From positions 62,001 to 126,000 of the forward strand of contig JAFGWM010000062.1 of the NCBI GenBank assembly GCA_016937155.1: DNA of 64,000 nt, read 5' to 3'. Positions 51,635-60,311 of the stretch are shown piece after piece. The translations under genes were made by a program, and so were the position numbers. The first letter of the stretch is position 1. Each line of letters opens with the position of its first letter. This DNA is from Deltaproteobacteria bacterium (GTDB lineage Bacteria; Myxococcota_A; Polyangia; HGW-17). The notes below the pieces were generated by a model, which saw nothing but the letters and a program-made list of their open reading frames with translations, was not told the DNA's origin and searched no databases.

Positions 51635-54201
51635 TTAATATCAGTTTTATCACTGATCAGAGTACTCACCTTTTGAAGCAGTTTTTTAGGAGTATAGGGT
51701 TTTTGCAGGAAGTCGCTTTTTCCAGGCTGCAGTTGAGGTACAAGTGATGTTTCTATATACCCAGATGTAAAAAGAATGTGAATGTCCGGTCTGATGTGGG
51801 TTATACACTGAGCAAGTTCAACTCCACCCATCTGTGGCATGATAAGATCTGTTATCACCAGTTGGATGTCCAGGGATAACTGCTCTATTTTTTCAAGTGC
51901 ATCTACTCCGTTTGATGCTTCAATTACTTCAAACCCTTTTTTAACAAGTGATTTAACTGCTACTTTCCTAACCAGATCCTCATCCTCAACTAAAAGTATT
52001 CTTTTTCTTCCAGCCTTGAATTTATCCAGCTGGATGTGATCCCAGCTGCCGCTTTCCTGATTTTTCGTTGATTCTTCACAGTGCGGCAGGAAAATCCTGA
52101 AAACAGTTCCCTTTCCCTGCATTGAATCAAGATCAATGAAGCCGTTATGCTGTTTTACAATACCATAAACCATACTCAGACCAAGGCCAGTCCCCTTGTC
52201 TTTTGGTTTTGTAGTGAAGAATGGCTCAAAAACTCTGGAGACCAGCCCCCGTGGAATTCCCTGTCCTGTATCAGTGATTTTGAGTTCAATCCAGTCACCA
52301 TGAGGTAGAGTAAACTGTGAAAAATCAAACGGTTTTTCATTTATAAAAGGTACGACTTCAATGGTTAGTTTTCCTCCATATGGCATTGCATCTCTGGCAT
52401 TTACACTGAGATTGATCAGAACCTGCTCAATCTGGCTTCTGTCCCCTTTCACCACTGTATTTTTATTACAGGGTCTAATAACCAGTTCAATATCTTCTCC
52501 AATGAGTCTTGAAATCATTTTGATGAGATTATTGATAGTTACCATAAGATCAAATGGAGCAATATCGAAAATCTGTTTTCTGGAGAAAGCCAGAAGCTGT
52601 CTGGTGAGATCACTTGCTCTTTGAGAACTTTTATTTATTTCCTCAAGATATTCAGATACCTCCGGGTTAGTTGAAGTCTGTTCAATTGCCATATGAGCAT
52701 TGCCGATAATTGTTGTCAGAATGTTATTGAAGTCGTGAGCTATTCCCCCCGCCAGTTGACCGATGGATTCCAGTTTCTGAGACTGGAAAAGCTGCTCACT
52801 GAGATGCTCCTTTTCCTTTACGGCATTTTCAAGTTTTTCGATAAGAATTTTCATATCGGAAATATCATGTGCCACAACACTCACAAATGAAACTGTGTTA
52901 TCAAGAATCACCGGGTTAAAATTCACATCGAAATAGTATTTCTTATTATCCACGGAAAAATGAAAAATATCAGTGAACTGTTCACCCATGTGGGCTCGAA
53001 TTATCATGTCCTTGAACCAACTGGTCTCTTTTGTTTCGGATCTTAGAATAGAGGATGAATTTTCATTATTTCCTGACAACACAGGGAGAATTACTTTTCT
53101 GAAACGTGTATTTGATGTAATCAGACGAAATTTTTCATCTATTGTACATATGGGCATATCTGTGTTTTCAATAATTCCCATAAGATTTGCATTGAGCTCT
53201 TCCAGTTTTTTTTCAAAACGGATATGTTCAGTGACATCATTGGCAATAGCAATAACGGCACTGACAAGTCCATTATTTACAACAGGAGAGATAATCATAT
53301 CTGCATATACAGCATTTCCGGTCTGATTCAGAATTTTCTGATCAAGCTTTATATGAGTACGATCTCCATCCACTAGTTGATCCATAAAGTCCCCTGGGAA
53401 AGACTGACTCTCCGGGAAGACACTGTCCATAAAGGAATGGCCGCTCAGTTCCTCTTCTGATTTCCCGAGCATATCCATCCATTTATCATTGAACGCAAGA
53501 AATTCTCCATTGAGATCCATCATTGCCATTGGTGTTTTTATACTTCCAATGACCGCCTTCAGTACATTTTCACTCAGTAAAGCTTCTCTGGTTTTCATGT
53601 TTACAAAAGTGAATACCTGAGTAACGCCTGCACTTAATAAAAGTAATGCACTGAGTGTAAGTGTCGGAAATGCGAAATCTCTGTTTACAAGTGTCAAAGG
53701 ATAGGAAAGGGAAAGTACTCCGATTACTATGAACAGATAACCGTTTTTTCTGGAAAATACAGGTGTTCTGCTGGATTCAAACAGAAAAATCACTCCAGTG
53801 ATGATTACTGATACCCCGGAATATATCTGAATAGGAATTGAAAACATCAGTAATGGATGAAGATTGCTGAGTCCTGTGAACGACCAGATGAACAGTATGC
53901 TGAATACAGAGATATGAGATTTTTTTAATGATGTTCCGGTAATTTTCATTATACCGGCGTAAAGAAGAGTTGCCCCGGCAAAAGCACTAAGATTGCTGAA
54001 ATTTATAAACAAAACAGCATCTGTGGAAAGATGGAGGTATGAAAGTAAAAACTGCAGTGTAAAAGCAATCCAGGAAACAGACCAGAATCGAAATGCCGAA
54101 TTTCCGATTTGAGTGGATATATAATAATATATCCCTGAAAGAAGCAGTGAACCGGTAATGGTTGCACTGATTGATGGAAGCATTAAAGTTGTATCATTCA
54201 A
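51631..54201 (-). CDS. Hybrid sensor histidine kinase with N-terminal membrane domain, two PAS domains and receiver
   Basis: 856 residues: a membrane domain of about seven or eight TM segments (~10-205), two PAS domains (~225-335, ~345-455), a coiled coil, the kinase core (H-box LAGGIAHDFNNILTTIIG, N-box VLINLSVNARDA, G2 KGTGLGLSMV) and a C-terminal receiver (ILLVEDEDLV, D in LVITDLIMP, Lys in DFLQKPYTP). It would autophosphorylate and pass phosphate to its own receiver and then to an unseen phosphotransferase or regulator. The multi-TM input domain implies sensing in the membrane. There is no partner gene next to it. Confidence 0.93.
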   Translation of the reverse strand: MNDTTLMLPSISATITGSLLLSGIYYYISTQIGNSAFRFWSVSWIAFTLQFLLSYLHLSTDAVLFINFSNLSAFAGATLLYAGIMKITGTSLKKSHISVFSILFIWSFTGLSNLHPLLMFSIPIQIYSGVSVIITGVIFLFESSRTPVFSRKNGYLFIVIGVLSLSYPLTLVNRDFAFPTLTLSALLLLSAGVTQVFTFVNMKTREALLSENVLKAVIGSIKTPMAMMDLNGEFLAFNDKWMDMLGKSEEELSGHSFMDSVFPESQSFPGDFMDQLVDGDRTHIKLDQKILNQTGNAVYADMIISPVVNNGLVSAVIAIANDVTEHIRFEKKLEELNANLMGIIENTDMPICTIDEKFRLITSNTRFRKVILPVLSGNNENSSSILRSETKETSWFKDMIIRAHMGEQFTDIFHFSVDNKKYYFDVNFNPVILDNTVSFVSVVAHDISDMKILIEKLENAVKEKEHLSEQLFQSQKLESIGQLAGGIAHDFNNILTTIIGNAHMAIEQTSTNPEVSEYLEEINKSSQRASDLTRQLLAFSRKQIFDIAPFDLMVTINNLIKMISRLIGEDIELVIRPCNKNTVVKGDRSQIEQVLINLSVNARDAMPYGGKLTIEVVPFINEKPFDFSQFTLPHGDWIELKITDTGQGIPRGLVSRVFEPFFTTKPKDKGTGLGLSMVYGIVKQHNGFIDLDSMQGKGTVFRIFLPHCEESTKNQESGSWDHIQLDKFKAGRKRILLVEDEDLVRKVAVKSLVKKGFEVIEASNGVDALEKIEQLSLDIQLVITDLIMPQMGGVELAQCITHIRPDIHILFTSGYIETSLVPQLQPGKSDFLQKPYTPKKLLQKVSTLISDKTDIN

Positions 54202-54282
54202 AATAACACCGTATTTCCTGAGTGTTCATTATTTTTATTTCGGATAATTTATGCAGAAGTTTATTTTTTAACGGTATTAATT

Positions 54283-54843
54283 TCAGATATATCCTGTATG
54301 TTCCAGAAGTATTTTAACTCCCACCAGAATAAGGATAATCCCGCCTGCGATTTCCATGGAGTGTTTGAATCTAAATCCAAGAAATCGCCCTGTCATAACT
54401 CCGGCAAAACACAGTGCAGCGGTAACAAGAGTTATTATCAGAGCACTTATCCAGATGCTCAGATCTATTATTGATAAGGTCAGTCCGGCAGCGAATGCAT
54501 CTATACTTGTTGCGATGGCAAGGAAGAACAGAGTTCTTGTATCAAAATAATCTATACATTCCTTTTTTTCCTCTTCAAAGGCTTCATGGATCATTTTTCC
54601 ACCGATAATCAGCAGTAAAAAAAAAGCAATCCAGTGATCCACCACTTCAATCTGGTTTCTGAAAAAGGCACCGAGAAAATATCCCCCCAGAGGCATCAGT
54701 CCCTGAGATATCCCAAACCATGCAGCGGCTTTAAGTGCATGTTTTACTCTGACCTCAGTGGAACAGATGCTTGCACTGATGCTGACCGCAAGGGCGTCCA
54801 TACTCAGACCTGCAGCAATAGCAAAAACAGTTAGGTATATCAT
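54283..54843 (-). CDS. mntP: Manganese efflux pump MntP
   Basis: 186 residues with six TM segments and two internal repeats, each with the family Asp motif: LSMDALAVSI and TSIDAFAAGL. This matches MntP, which exports Mn2+ from the cytoplasm. The length is standard. Its ATG overlaps the preceding stop by one base (TGATG), so it is coupled to the YkgJ-like metal-cluster gene. In other bacteria MntP is often controlled by a yybP-ykoY riboswitch, but none fits here because the gene starts inside an operon. Confidence 0.95.
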   Translation of the reverse strand: MIYLTVFAIAAGLSMDALAVSISASICSTEVRVKHALKAAAWFGISQGLMPLGGYFLGAFFRNQIEVVDHWIAFFLLLIIGGKMIHEAFEEEKKECIDYFDTRTLFFLAIATSIDAFAAGLTLSIIDLSIWISALIITLVTAALCFAGVMTGRFLGFRFKHSMEIAGGIILILVGVKILLEHTGYI

Positions 54844-55337
54844 CAGAATCCGCTAATATGTCTCATGGGGGTACGATTCAGATTTCCAGCATATTCCATT
54901 TGAATTTTTCTCAGTTCATCCTCAAAGGGTCCGATAAGCCACAATTTCATACTTTCGGCTGTTTCAATATCCAATACATCATCATTTTCGGGACAGATAT
55001 CCCTGTATTCGATTATTTCATCACCTGAATCATCATCTTCAAACCATCTGAGGGGAAGTCCCTGGGTACGGCAGACATAGGGTCTTACTTCGTAGACCTG
55101 ACAGAATCCATCCTTAAGAAACACACAGTTTCCCGAAGGAGCCGGAATGATTTTAGTTTCAGATTCTTTCAGAAAATTTTCAATCAGATCACATTCAACA
55201 GTAAAAAGAGTAAGTTCATCAATACAGCAACTGCTGCAACCTTTTTTGCATTTCAGGGAAGGGAGGTTGTCAGTCAGATTTTTTACCTGATTATCAACCT
55301 TTAAGTGAAAATCGTGGATAGAGTTTAAACTTTTCAT
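54843..55337 (-). CDS. YkgJ-family Cys-cluster protein
   Basis: 164 residues with the YkgJ/UPF0153 signature CKKGCSSCC (C30, C34, C37, C38) and later cysteines in NCVFLKDGFCQVY and RPYVCRTQGLP. Members are proposed to bind zinc or an iron-sulfur cluster; the function is not established. It has no signal peptide. The one-base overlap with mntP suggests a shared metal-related role, which is inference from coupling. The 80-bp gap behind its start holds nothing else I recognise. Confidence 0.85.
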   Translation of the reverse strand: MKSLNSIHDFHLKVDNQVKNLTDNLPSLKCKKGCSSCCIDELTLFTVECDLIENFLKESETKIIPAPSGNCVFLKDGFCQVYEVRPYVCRTQGLPLRWFEDDDSGDEIIEYRDICPENDDVLDIETAESMKLWLIGPFEDELRKIQMEYAGNLNRTPMRHISGF

Positions 55338-55417
55338 GATAACAACTTACCGGGAATTTTTTGAGTTTGAAGAAAAAACTGGATACAGTGGAAAAAAGTT
55401 TACAAATGCCTGTGCAA

Positions 55418-56632
55418 TCAGGATTTGCGGTTTATTTCACCGGCTTTTGTGAGGGCTATTTTTGTGAGAACCGGTCCTGCTATTTCAAAAACTATTGATG
55501 TAGCGGTTACACTGGCCAGAACGCTGGAGCCTATCCACAGCGCATGAGGGGAACCGAGTGTGGTGGCTTCACTGCTTACCACAAGGGCAAGTCCTATTGC
55601 CACACCAGCCTGAGACAGTATCCCCATTCCGAGATATTTTCTTATATTATCATCAGCCTTTCCAATGGTGGCTCCAACATATGCTCCACCCATAAGTCCG
55701 AGACTTCTGCCAATAATATAGACCAGTCCAATACCACCGAGAGCAGGAAGTGCCCAGATATTCAGATGAGCTCCAGCCAGCATAAAAAACAGTACAAACA
55801 AAAGAGGCATCAACTGGGAAAGTGTTGATGAAATCCGGTGTCCTGAGTGTTCACCTGTAATATTCACAAAAACCAGTCCCACCATCATGTTTGTTAGAAT
55901 AAGTGAAAGATGAAGTTGATTGGAGATGCCTATTCCGAAAGCTATGGCACAAAAGGAAATAATTATTATCTCACTTGTCTGCTGGACTCTGGGGAGTATT
56001 TTTGCCAGTACAAATCCCATGGCTCCGCCAATTGTGAGACTCAGTACAATTTCTTTCCCAGCAGTTAAAAGTCCTCCAATAGTATTCACACTGGCACCGG
56101 GAATTTCAGAGGCGAGAATAGTTTTTGCCATGGCAAATGCAACACCGAAGATAATAATGGCGAGGCCATCATCAAATCCTACAACTGCATAAAGTGCCTT
56201 TGTCAGATTACCATGAGCTCTGTATTCCTGAATAACAGCTACAGTTCCTGCCGGTGCGCTGGCGGGTGCCATTGCTCCGAAAACCAGTGCCAGAGGGAGA
56301 TCCCTGGTAAACAGATATATGGCAGCTGTAACTATGAAGAAGGCTCCGAATGATTCAGCGAAAATTATTGTTACAATACCTTTTCCCTGTTTTCTAAGGG
56401 CTGGAATGGATAACTCCAGTCCAATTGTAATAGCCACATATCCCAGTACCATGTCAGAAATAAAATGCAGATTTCCTAAAAATTCATTGCTGAATACTTT
56501 TCCTATACTGCCCCCAAGAATAACTCCCGTGATCATATAGCCCACCAGTGAAGGAAGTCGCAGTTTCTTTGTTAAAAATCCCATCATATAGGCTGCACTT
56601 GCTGCAATAGCGATAATTAAAAATGGTTTCAT
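55418..56632 (-). CDS. CPA2-type cation/proton antiporter, membrane domain only
   Basis: 404 residues, about 12 TM segments, no RCK/TrkA-N regulatory domain. The start LRLPSLVGYMITGVILGGS and the conserved block APASAPAGTVAVIQEYRAHG then VVGFDDGLAIIIFGV place it in the monovalent cation/proton antiporter-2 family. It exchanges Na+ or K+ for H+. Since it lacks its own regulatory domain, control must come from elsewhere. The extended EIIA gene begins upstream, 12 bp away, and in other bacteria EIIA(Ntr) proteins regulate K+ transport, so direct control is plausible. Confidence 0.9.
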   Translation of the reverse strand: MKPFLIIAIAASAAYMMGFLTKKLRLPSLVGYMITGVILGGSIGKVFSNEFLGNLHFISDMVLGYVAITIGLELSIPALRKQGKGIVTIIFAESFGAFFIVTAAIYLFTRDLPLALVFGAMAPASAPAGTVAVIQEYRAHGNLTKALYAVVGFDDGLAIIIFGVAFAMAKTILASEIPGASVNTIGGLLTAGKEIVLSLTIGGAMGFVLAKILPRVQQTSEIIIISFCAIAFGIGISNQLHLSLILTNMMVGLVFVNITGEHSGHRISSTLSQLMPLLFVLFFMLAGAHLNIWALPALGGIGLVYIIGRSLGLMGGAYVGATIGKADDNIRKYLGMGILSQAGVAIGLALVVSSEATTLGSPHALWIGSSVLASVTATSIVFEIAGPVLTKIALTKAGEINRKS

Positions 56633-56644
56633 GGCAGCGATATC

Positions 56645-57454
56645 CTAATCTCTCAATTTTCCACCGAGATATTGAATTTCAGTTGTGAATACAAGGACGC
56701 CATCTCCTTCACTCAGAGGACCGGTTATACCTTCTATTCTTCTAACTGCTTCATTTGTAAGTCTTTTATCAACAATGAACCGTATGATTGTGCAGTAACT
56801 TTCCTGTTTCATATTCCATAAATCTGCGAAAAGCGGAACTTTGTGCAGATATTCCAGAGCACTTTTACCCTGAATTACAAGGGGGGGTGATGTTGCAATT
56901 CCCAGAATGTTTTCCAGAATATCCTCAAAAAACTCATCCCTTTCGAGAACAAGTTCCACAAGACTCTGTTCCTTTGGTTTCTCCCCGATTTCATCCGGGA
57001 GCATTTCCAGAAATCTTTTTCTGAGTTCATTGCTGGATTTTGAGGAATGAAGCATATCCAGATTGGATTTTTTCATCAGTGCTCTGGAAATTCCTGAAAG
57101 CAGCTTGAGATGATCCATTTTCTGACCTTCGGGAGCCAGGATAAACACAAACAGACTGGTATTTTCACCATCCATGGATTTGAAATCAATACCATGGGGA
57201 ACCACCACCAGACCTACAAAGAACCTTGAAAGACCATTAACTCTGCAGTGGGGTATGGCTATTCCTCCCCGGAAGCCAGTGGAACCAACCTGTTCTCTCT
57301 TTTCCAGAAGAGTGTAAACAGTGGATTTATTTATTTTATCCAAACTGAGATGTTCTTCTGAAATTTCAACTATTTTTTTAAGAAGTTCTTTCTTTGTTGA
57401 GATATCATCATCTATTACAACACATGATTCAGGTACAATATCTTTTACTTTCAT
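56645..57454 (-). CDS. EIIA (PtsN-like) protein with C-terminal extension
   Basis: 269 residues. Residues 1-~150 form a PTS EIIA-2/PtsN domain with the phosphorylatable His69 in GGIAIPHCRV and HLKLLSGISRALM. Residues ~155-269 are an extra region (LVLERDEFFEDILENILGIA, YCTIIRFIVDKRL) that resembles a P-II-like ferredoxin-fold signalling domain in shape only. A standard PtsN is ~150 residues. With no EI or HPr gene near, its phosphate source is unknown. It sits between the HTH-EIIA gene (14 bp) and the antiporter (12 bp), so it may gate that transporter. Confidence 0.8.
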   Translation of the reverse strand: MKVKDIVPESCVVIDDDISTKKELLKKIVEISEEHLSLDKINKSTVYTLLEKREQVGSTGFRGGIAIPHCRVNGLSRFFVGLVVVPHGIDFKSMDGENTSLFVFILAPEGQKMDHLKLLSGISRALMKKSNLDMLHSSKSSNELRKRFLEMLPDEIGEKPKEQSLVELVLERDEFFEDILENILGIATSPPLVIQGKSALEYLHKVPLFADLWNMKQESYCTIIRFIVDKRLTNEAVRRIEGITGPLSEGDGVLVFTTEIQYLGGKLRD

Positions 57455-57468
57455 CAGGATTTCCCTCT

Positions 57469-58188
57469 TTACAGTTCTATTGATAGATTTTTATGACTGT
57501 TTTTTATAAGTGTAAGGATTTCATTTTCACTTGAGGCTGCTTTCATTGCCTCTACTGTTCCTTCAGTACGAAGAAAATATGAAATTTTCGCCATAAGCCT
57601 TAGATGTGATGTGGTATCGCAGGCTGCTAAGAGTGCAAAAATATATGATTTTGCACCGTTCAGCGAGTTAAAGTCTGTTCCTTCAGGACATATTCCAATG
57701 ACCACAAGGTTTTTATCAATACCAGTTTTTTCAGGAGTTCTTGGATGGGGAAGAGCAATACCGTTTTCAACAGCAGTGGACATCATCTCTTCCCTCTGAA
57801 TCAGAGTCCTGATGAAATCTTCGCTGTTTTTTATTTCCCCTGTTTGTTCCAGCACACTTACCAGTTGTCTCAGGATATCACCGACAGAGCCGCTTTTGAG
57901 ATTTAATACTATATGGTTTACTGGAATCAGTTCCACAAGTGAATGTACTTTTTTAGCAGTATCTATTACATCCACCAGATTTGATTTTTTTACTGTCGTC
58001 ATTTTTGCCAGTATCCAGTCATCTATAATGGCTTTAACAAATCTCAACTGGCCTGAGATTTTTGCACTGGGTAAATCACCGGCCTTAATCATTCTCTGTA
58101 TTGTTCTTTCAGAAACCTTCAGGTACTCAGCTATTTCTGAAACAGTAAGTAATTCATCAATATTTCTGGTGTCGTTATCAATATCCAT
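57469..58188 (-). CDS. Helix-turn-helix/EIIA fusion regulator
   Basis: 239 residues from ATG 58188, with GGAG 7 nt upstream; the earlier starts at 58200 or 58233 are less likely. Residues ~12-60 are an excisionase/MerR-type helix-turn-helix (LTVSEIAEYLKVSERTIQRM, then LRFVKAIIDDWI). Residues ~85-239 form a fructose/PtsN-type EIIA domain with the phospho-His148 in GIALPHPRT. This suggests a DNA-binding protein controlled by PTS phosphate. Just upstream of its start lies a cluster of GACAAA/TTTGTC sites (58203-58229), a likely autoregulatory target. It heads the EIIA-antiporter operon. Confidence 0.85.
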   Translation of the reverse strand: MDIDNDTRNIDELLTVSEIAEYLKVSERTIQRMIKAGDLPSAKISGQLRFVKAIIDDWILAKMTTVKKSNLVDVIDTAKKVHSLVELIPVNHIVLNLKSGSVGDILRQLVSVLEQTGEIKNSEDFIRTLIQREEMMSTAVENGIALPHPRTPEKTGIDKNLVVIGICPEGTDFNSLNGAKSYIFALLAACDTTSHLRLMAKISYFLRTEGTVEAMKAASSENEILTLIKNSHKNLSIEL

Positions 58189-58202
58189 TTTTTTCTCCAT
58201 AA

Positions 58203-58229
58203 GACAAACAGCTTTTGTCGTTATTTGTC
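58203..58229. promoter_or_regulatory. GACAAA/TTTGTC repeat cluster upstream of the HTH-EIIA gene
   Basis: GACAAA (58203-58208) and TTTGTC (58214-58219) form a perfect inverted repeat with a 5-nt spacer. A second TTTGTC (58224-58229) is a direct copy 10 bp further on, about one turn of helix. The cluster lies 15 bp from the start codon of the excisionase-type regulator and could be its operator or that of another protein. The remaining 58230-58384 is an A/T-rich divergent region with no other clear site. Confidence 0.5.
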
Positions 58230-58384
58230 GCAATCTGACGCGAATAGAGCACCAGTGACTTCTTGTGTCAATATGTAAAATTAAAATTGTTTTTTTTTAT
58301 TTTATGTAAACCTGTGGACTCTAAAATGCTCTAATATACTGACCGATGTTTTTAGGGTTTTTTATTTAAGGAATTCAGGAATTA

Positions 58385-58939
58385 ATGATGAGTTTATCGA
58401 ATTCTGCAAGGCTTGAGAAAATGATTACCGAGGAGTCCAGAAAGTTTTACTTTGTGGCGTTTAGAATTCTGGGTGATCAGGATATGGCAATGGATGCATT
58501 CCAGAATTCCTGTGTAAATGCTCTTCGGAGTGTTGATAAGTTTCGTGGTGATTCCAGTCTGTCCACCTGGTTTTACACCATACTAATTAATTCATGCAGG
58601 AAACAGCTTTCTGTATGGAATCGACTGGGCAGGATTTTTTCCCATACTGATTTGGAACAGTTCAGTTCCAGCGAAGAAGATGATGGGGAAGATGCTGAAA
58701 AGTTAAAACTTGTTATGGATGAAGTCGGGAGGCTTTCCTCAAGGCAGAAGGAAGCAATGATTCTGAGATACAGTGAGGGATTATCTATCAGGGATATTTC
58801 GATAGTCATGGGTTGCAGCGAGGGTACAGTAAAATCTCACATAAACAGAGGTGTTACAGCCGTCAGAACAAGACTTTTTCCGGATTCTGAGGAAAGTGTT
58901 GATATGGCAGCAAGAGCATGTGACGCAAAATTGCACTGA
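58385..58939 (+). CDS. ECF-type RNA polymerase sigma factor
   Basis: 184 residues: sigma region 2 (~12-75, FYFVAFRILGDQDMAMDAFQ, KFRGDSSLSTWFYTILIN), a short acidic linker (SSSEEDDGEDAE), and region 4 (~115-165, LSSRQKEAMILRYSEGLSIR, DISIVMGCSEGTVKSHI). Regions 1 and 3 are absent, as in extracytoplasmic-function factors. It directs RNA polymerase to a small envelope regulon, held inactive by the membrane protein encoded downstream. There are two in-frame ATGs (58385 and 58388); AGGA precedes both. I could not identify a convincing self-promoter. Confidence 0.93.
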   Translation: MMSLSNSARLEKMITEESRKFYFVAFRILGDQDMAMDAFQNSCVNALRSVDKFRGDSSLSTWFYTILINSCRKQLSVWNRLGRIFSHTDLEQFSSSEEDDGEDAEKLKLVMDEVGRLSSRQKEAMILRYSEGLSIRDISIVMGCSEGTVKSHINRGVTAVRTRLFPDSEESVDMAARACDAKLH

Positions 58940-58980
58940 AAGGATCTGGTGGTGCAATGCTGATTCTGGAGAATGAAATT

Positions 58981-59445
58981 ATGGATGATATATGCATTAA
59001 ATTTGAGTCTGAAGTCAATGAAACAGGAACTGACACCCTTTCCACTGAACTTATGGAACATCAGAAAAAATGCAGTCGCTGTGGGCGCTATTTTGAAACT
59101 GTAAAGCACCTTGAGGAGGCAATGAAATATGAAGTTCCTCTCAGGAAGGAACCTTCAGAGGTTGCCGCAAGGGTTATAGAGATGATGAAGACCAGAGTTT
59201 CCATAAACTGGCAGCTTCCCTTGGTATCATTTTCTCTGAGTGTAAGCATACTGATGTTTTATATCTGGGGAGTTTTTAGTCCAGTCAATTTGGTGACTGA
59301 CCCGGGTAATAACAATAATACGGAAAAAACCTATCTTACTTTTCAGGCTGTACCGGTAAGTTCTGAAAATATTAAGGTTCCAGGAAATTTTTCTCCGTAT
59401 AAATCACTGGCTCAGGTTTTGAAGAAAGATGAAGGTATAAAATGA
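58981..59445 (+). CDS. Membrane anti-sigma factor with zinc-type motif
   Basis: 154 residues from ATG 58981, where GGAG lies 9 nt upstream; ATG 58957 is the longer option. The cytoplasmic N-domain has H27, C31 and C34 in MEHQKKCSRCGRYF, the HxxxCxxC signature of zinc-binding anti-sigma (ZAS) factors. One TM (~79-98) leads to a ~55-residue outside part with an NNNN run. It should bind and inhibit the ECF sigma factor until an envelope signal arrives. It lies directly downstream of the sigma gene, and its stop overlaps the start of the His-rich protein (ATGA). Confidence 0.88.
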   Translation: MDDICIKFESEVNETGTDTLSTELMEHQKKCSRCGRYFETVKHLEEAMKYEVPLRKEPSEVAARVIEMMKTRVSINWQLPLVSFSLSVSILMFYIWGVFSPVNLVTDPGNNNNTEKTYLTFQAVPVSSENIKVPGNFSPYKSLAQVLKKDEGIK

Positions 59446-60263
59446 CTAAACAGGGATGGATAGCAATATTTCTCGCAGTTACATTTCCCTCCACGGCCAT
59501 GCTGGTTATTCTCCTGATGGGGTCTAAAGAAAGAGGTGCACCCAAACCGCCTCTACCCCGGTGTCACGAACGACAACTGGCTATCCATCCCGCTGGTGGG
59601 GTACAGGGCCCTTGCTTTGGTCCTCATATGAAAATGCCTCCCCACGGAGATCATCATGGGAAGCCTCGAGGAGATCATCATGGAGCTGGTCCTCGTATGG
59701 AAGGGGATAATGGAAAACTGAAAATAATGGCAAAGGAACTTGGTCTGACAAAGGAACAGATAGATAAAATTATAAAAATTGAATCCGATGCTGATAAAAA
59801 AATGGAAAAAGCACAGAAACTTGTCACAGAGAAGGAACAGGAACTGTTCAAACTCATGAACAATGAAAAAACAGGTAAAATGGAGTTCAACAAACTGATT
59901 GATGAACTTGTGGGATTGAAGGGCAGTGTTGATAAGCTGCATCTGCTGGTTCCGATTGAAATCAGAGAAGTGCTGACGGATGAACAGCGCAAAAAGATTC
60001 ATGAAATTATGTCTAAAAAGCCTCCTGTTGGTCCAGGCATGGGTGGTGAATTTGGTCCGAAGAATTTTCCAGGACGTCACCACCCGGGCATGGGCCCCCA
60101 TGACAGGGGACATCACCATGGTGGTGGGATGATACCACCACATCATGGTTCAGATATGGGTCCCCATAAGGGTGCACATGGTCTGGCACCGGATCAAATT
60201 ATGCCACACAGACATCACGACCCCACGAATTTTAGGAAGCCCCAGCAGGAAATTATTAAGTAA
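59442..60263 (+). CDS. Membrane-anchored His-rich LTxxQ protein (Spy/CpxP/CnrX-like)
   Basis: 273 residues. An N-terminal TM anchor (~6-26) leads to a periplasmic domain. His clusters flank a helical core: residues 62-80 (PHGDHHGKPRGDHHG, coded by a repeated 14-bp DNA unit) and 213-259 (GHHHGGG, PHHGSDMG and others). The core has two LTxxQ motifs, LTKEQ (102-106) and LTDEQ (178-182), as in Spy, CpxP, ZraP and CnrX, which sense metals or unfolded proteins. With the sigma and anti-sigma genes directly upstream and a 4-bp overlap, the locus resembles the metal-responsive CnrYXH arrangement. It is probably the signal sensor; the metal is unproven. Confidence 0.82.
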   Translation: MTKQGWIAIFLAVTFPSTAMLVILLMGSKERGAPKPPLPRCHERQLAIHPAGGVQGPCFGPHMKMPPHGDHHGKPRGDHHGAGPRMEGDNGKLKIMAKELGLTKEQIDKIIKIESDADKKMEKAQKLVTEKEQELFKLMNNEKTGKMEFNKLIDELVGLKGSVDKLHLLVPIEIREVLTDEQRKKIHEIMSKKPPVGPGMGGEFGPKNFPGRHHPGMGPHDRGHHHGGGMIPPHHGSDMGPHKGAHGLAPDQIMPHRHHDPTNFRKPQQEIIK

Positions 60264-60311
60264 ATTACTTAAATATCAGTAATTTGACATCATAAAAAAA
60301 AGGAAAAAACC

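Noticed and set aside
54283-54843. yybP-ykoY manganese riboswitch in front of mntP
   Set aside because: mntP starts inside an operon with a one-base overlap to the previous gene, leaving no leader for a riboswitch.
59646-59683. Repeated 14-bp unit as a possible regulatory direct repeat
   Set aside because: It lies inside the His-rich coding region and encodes the repeated GDHHG motif, so coding explains it.
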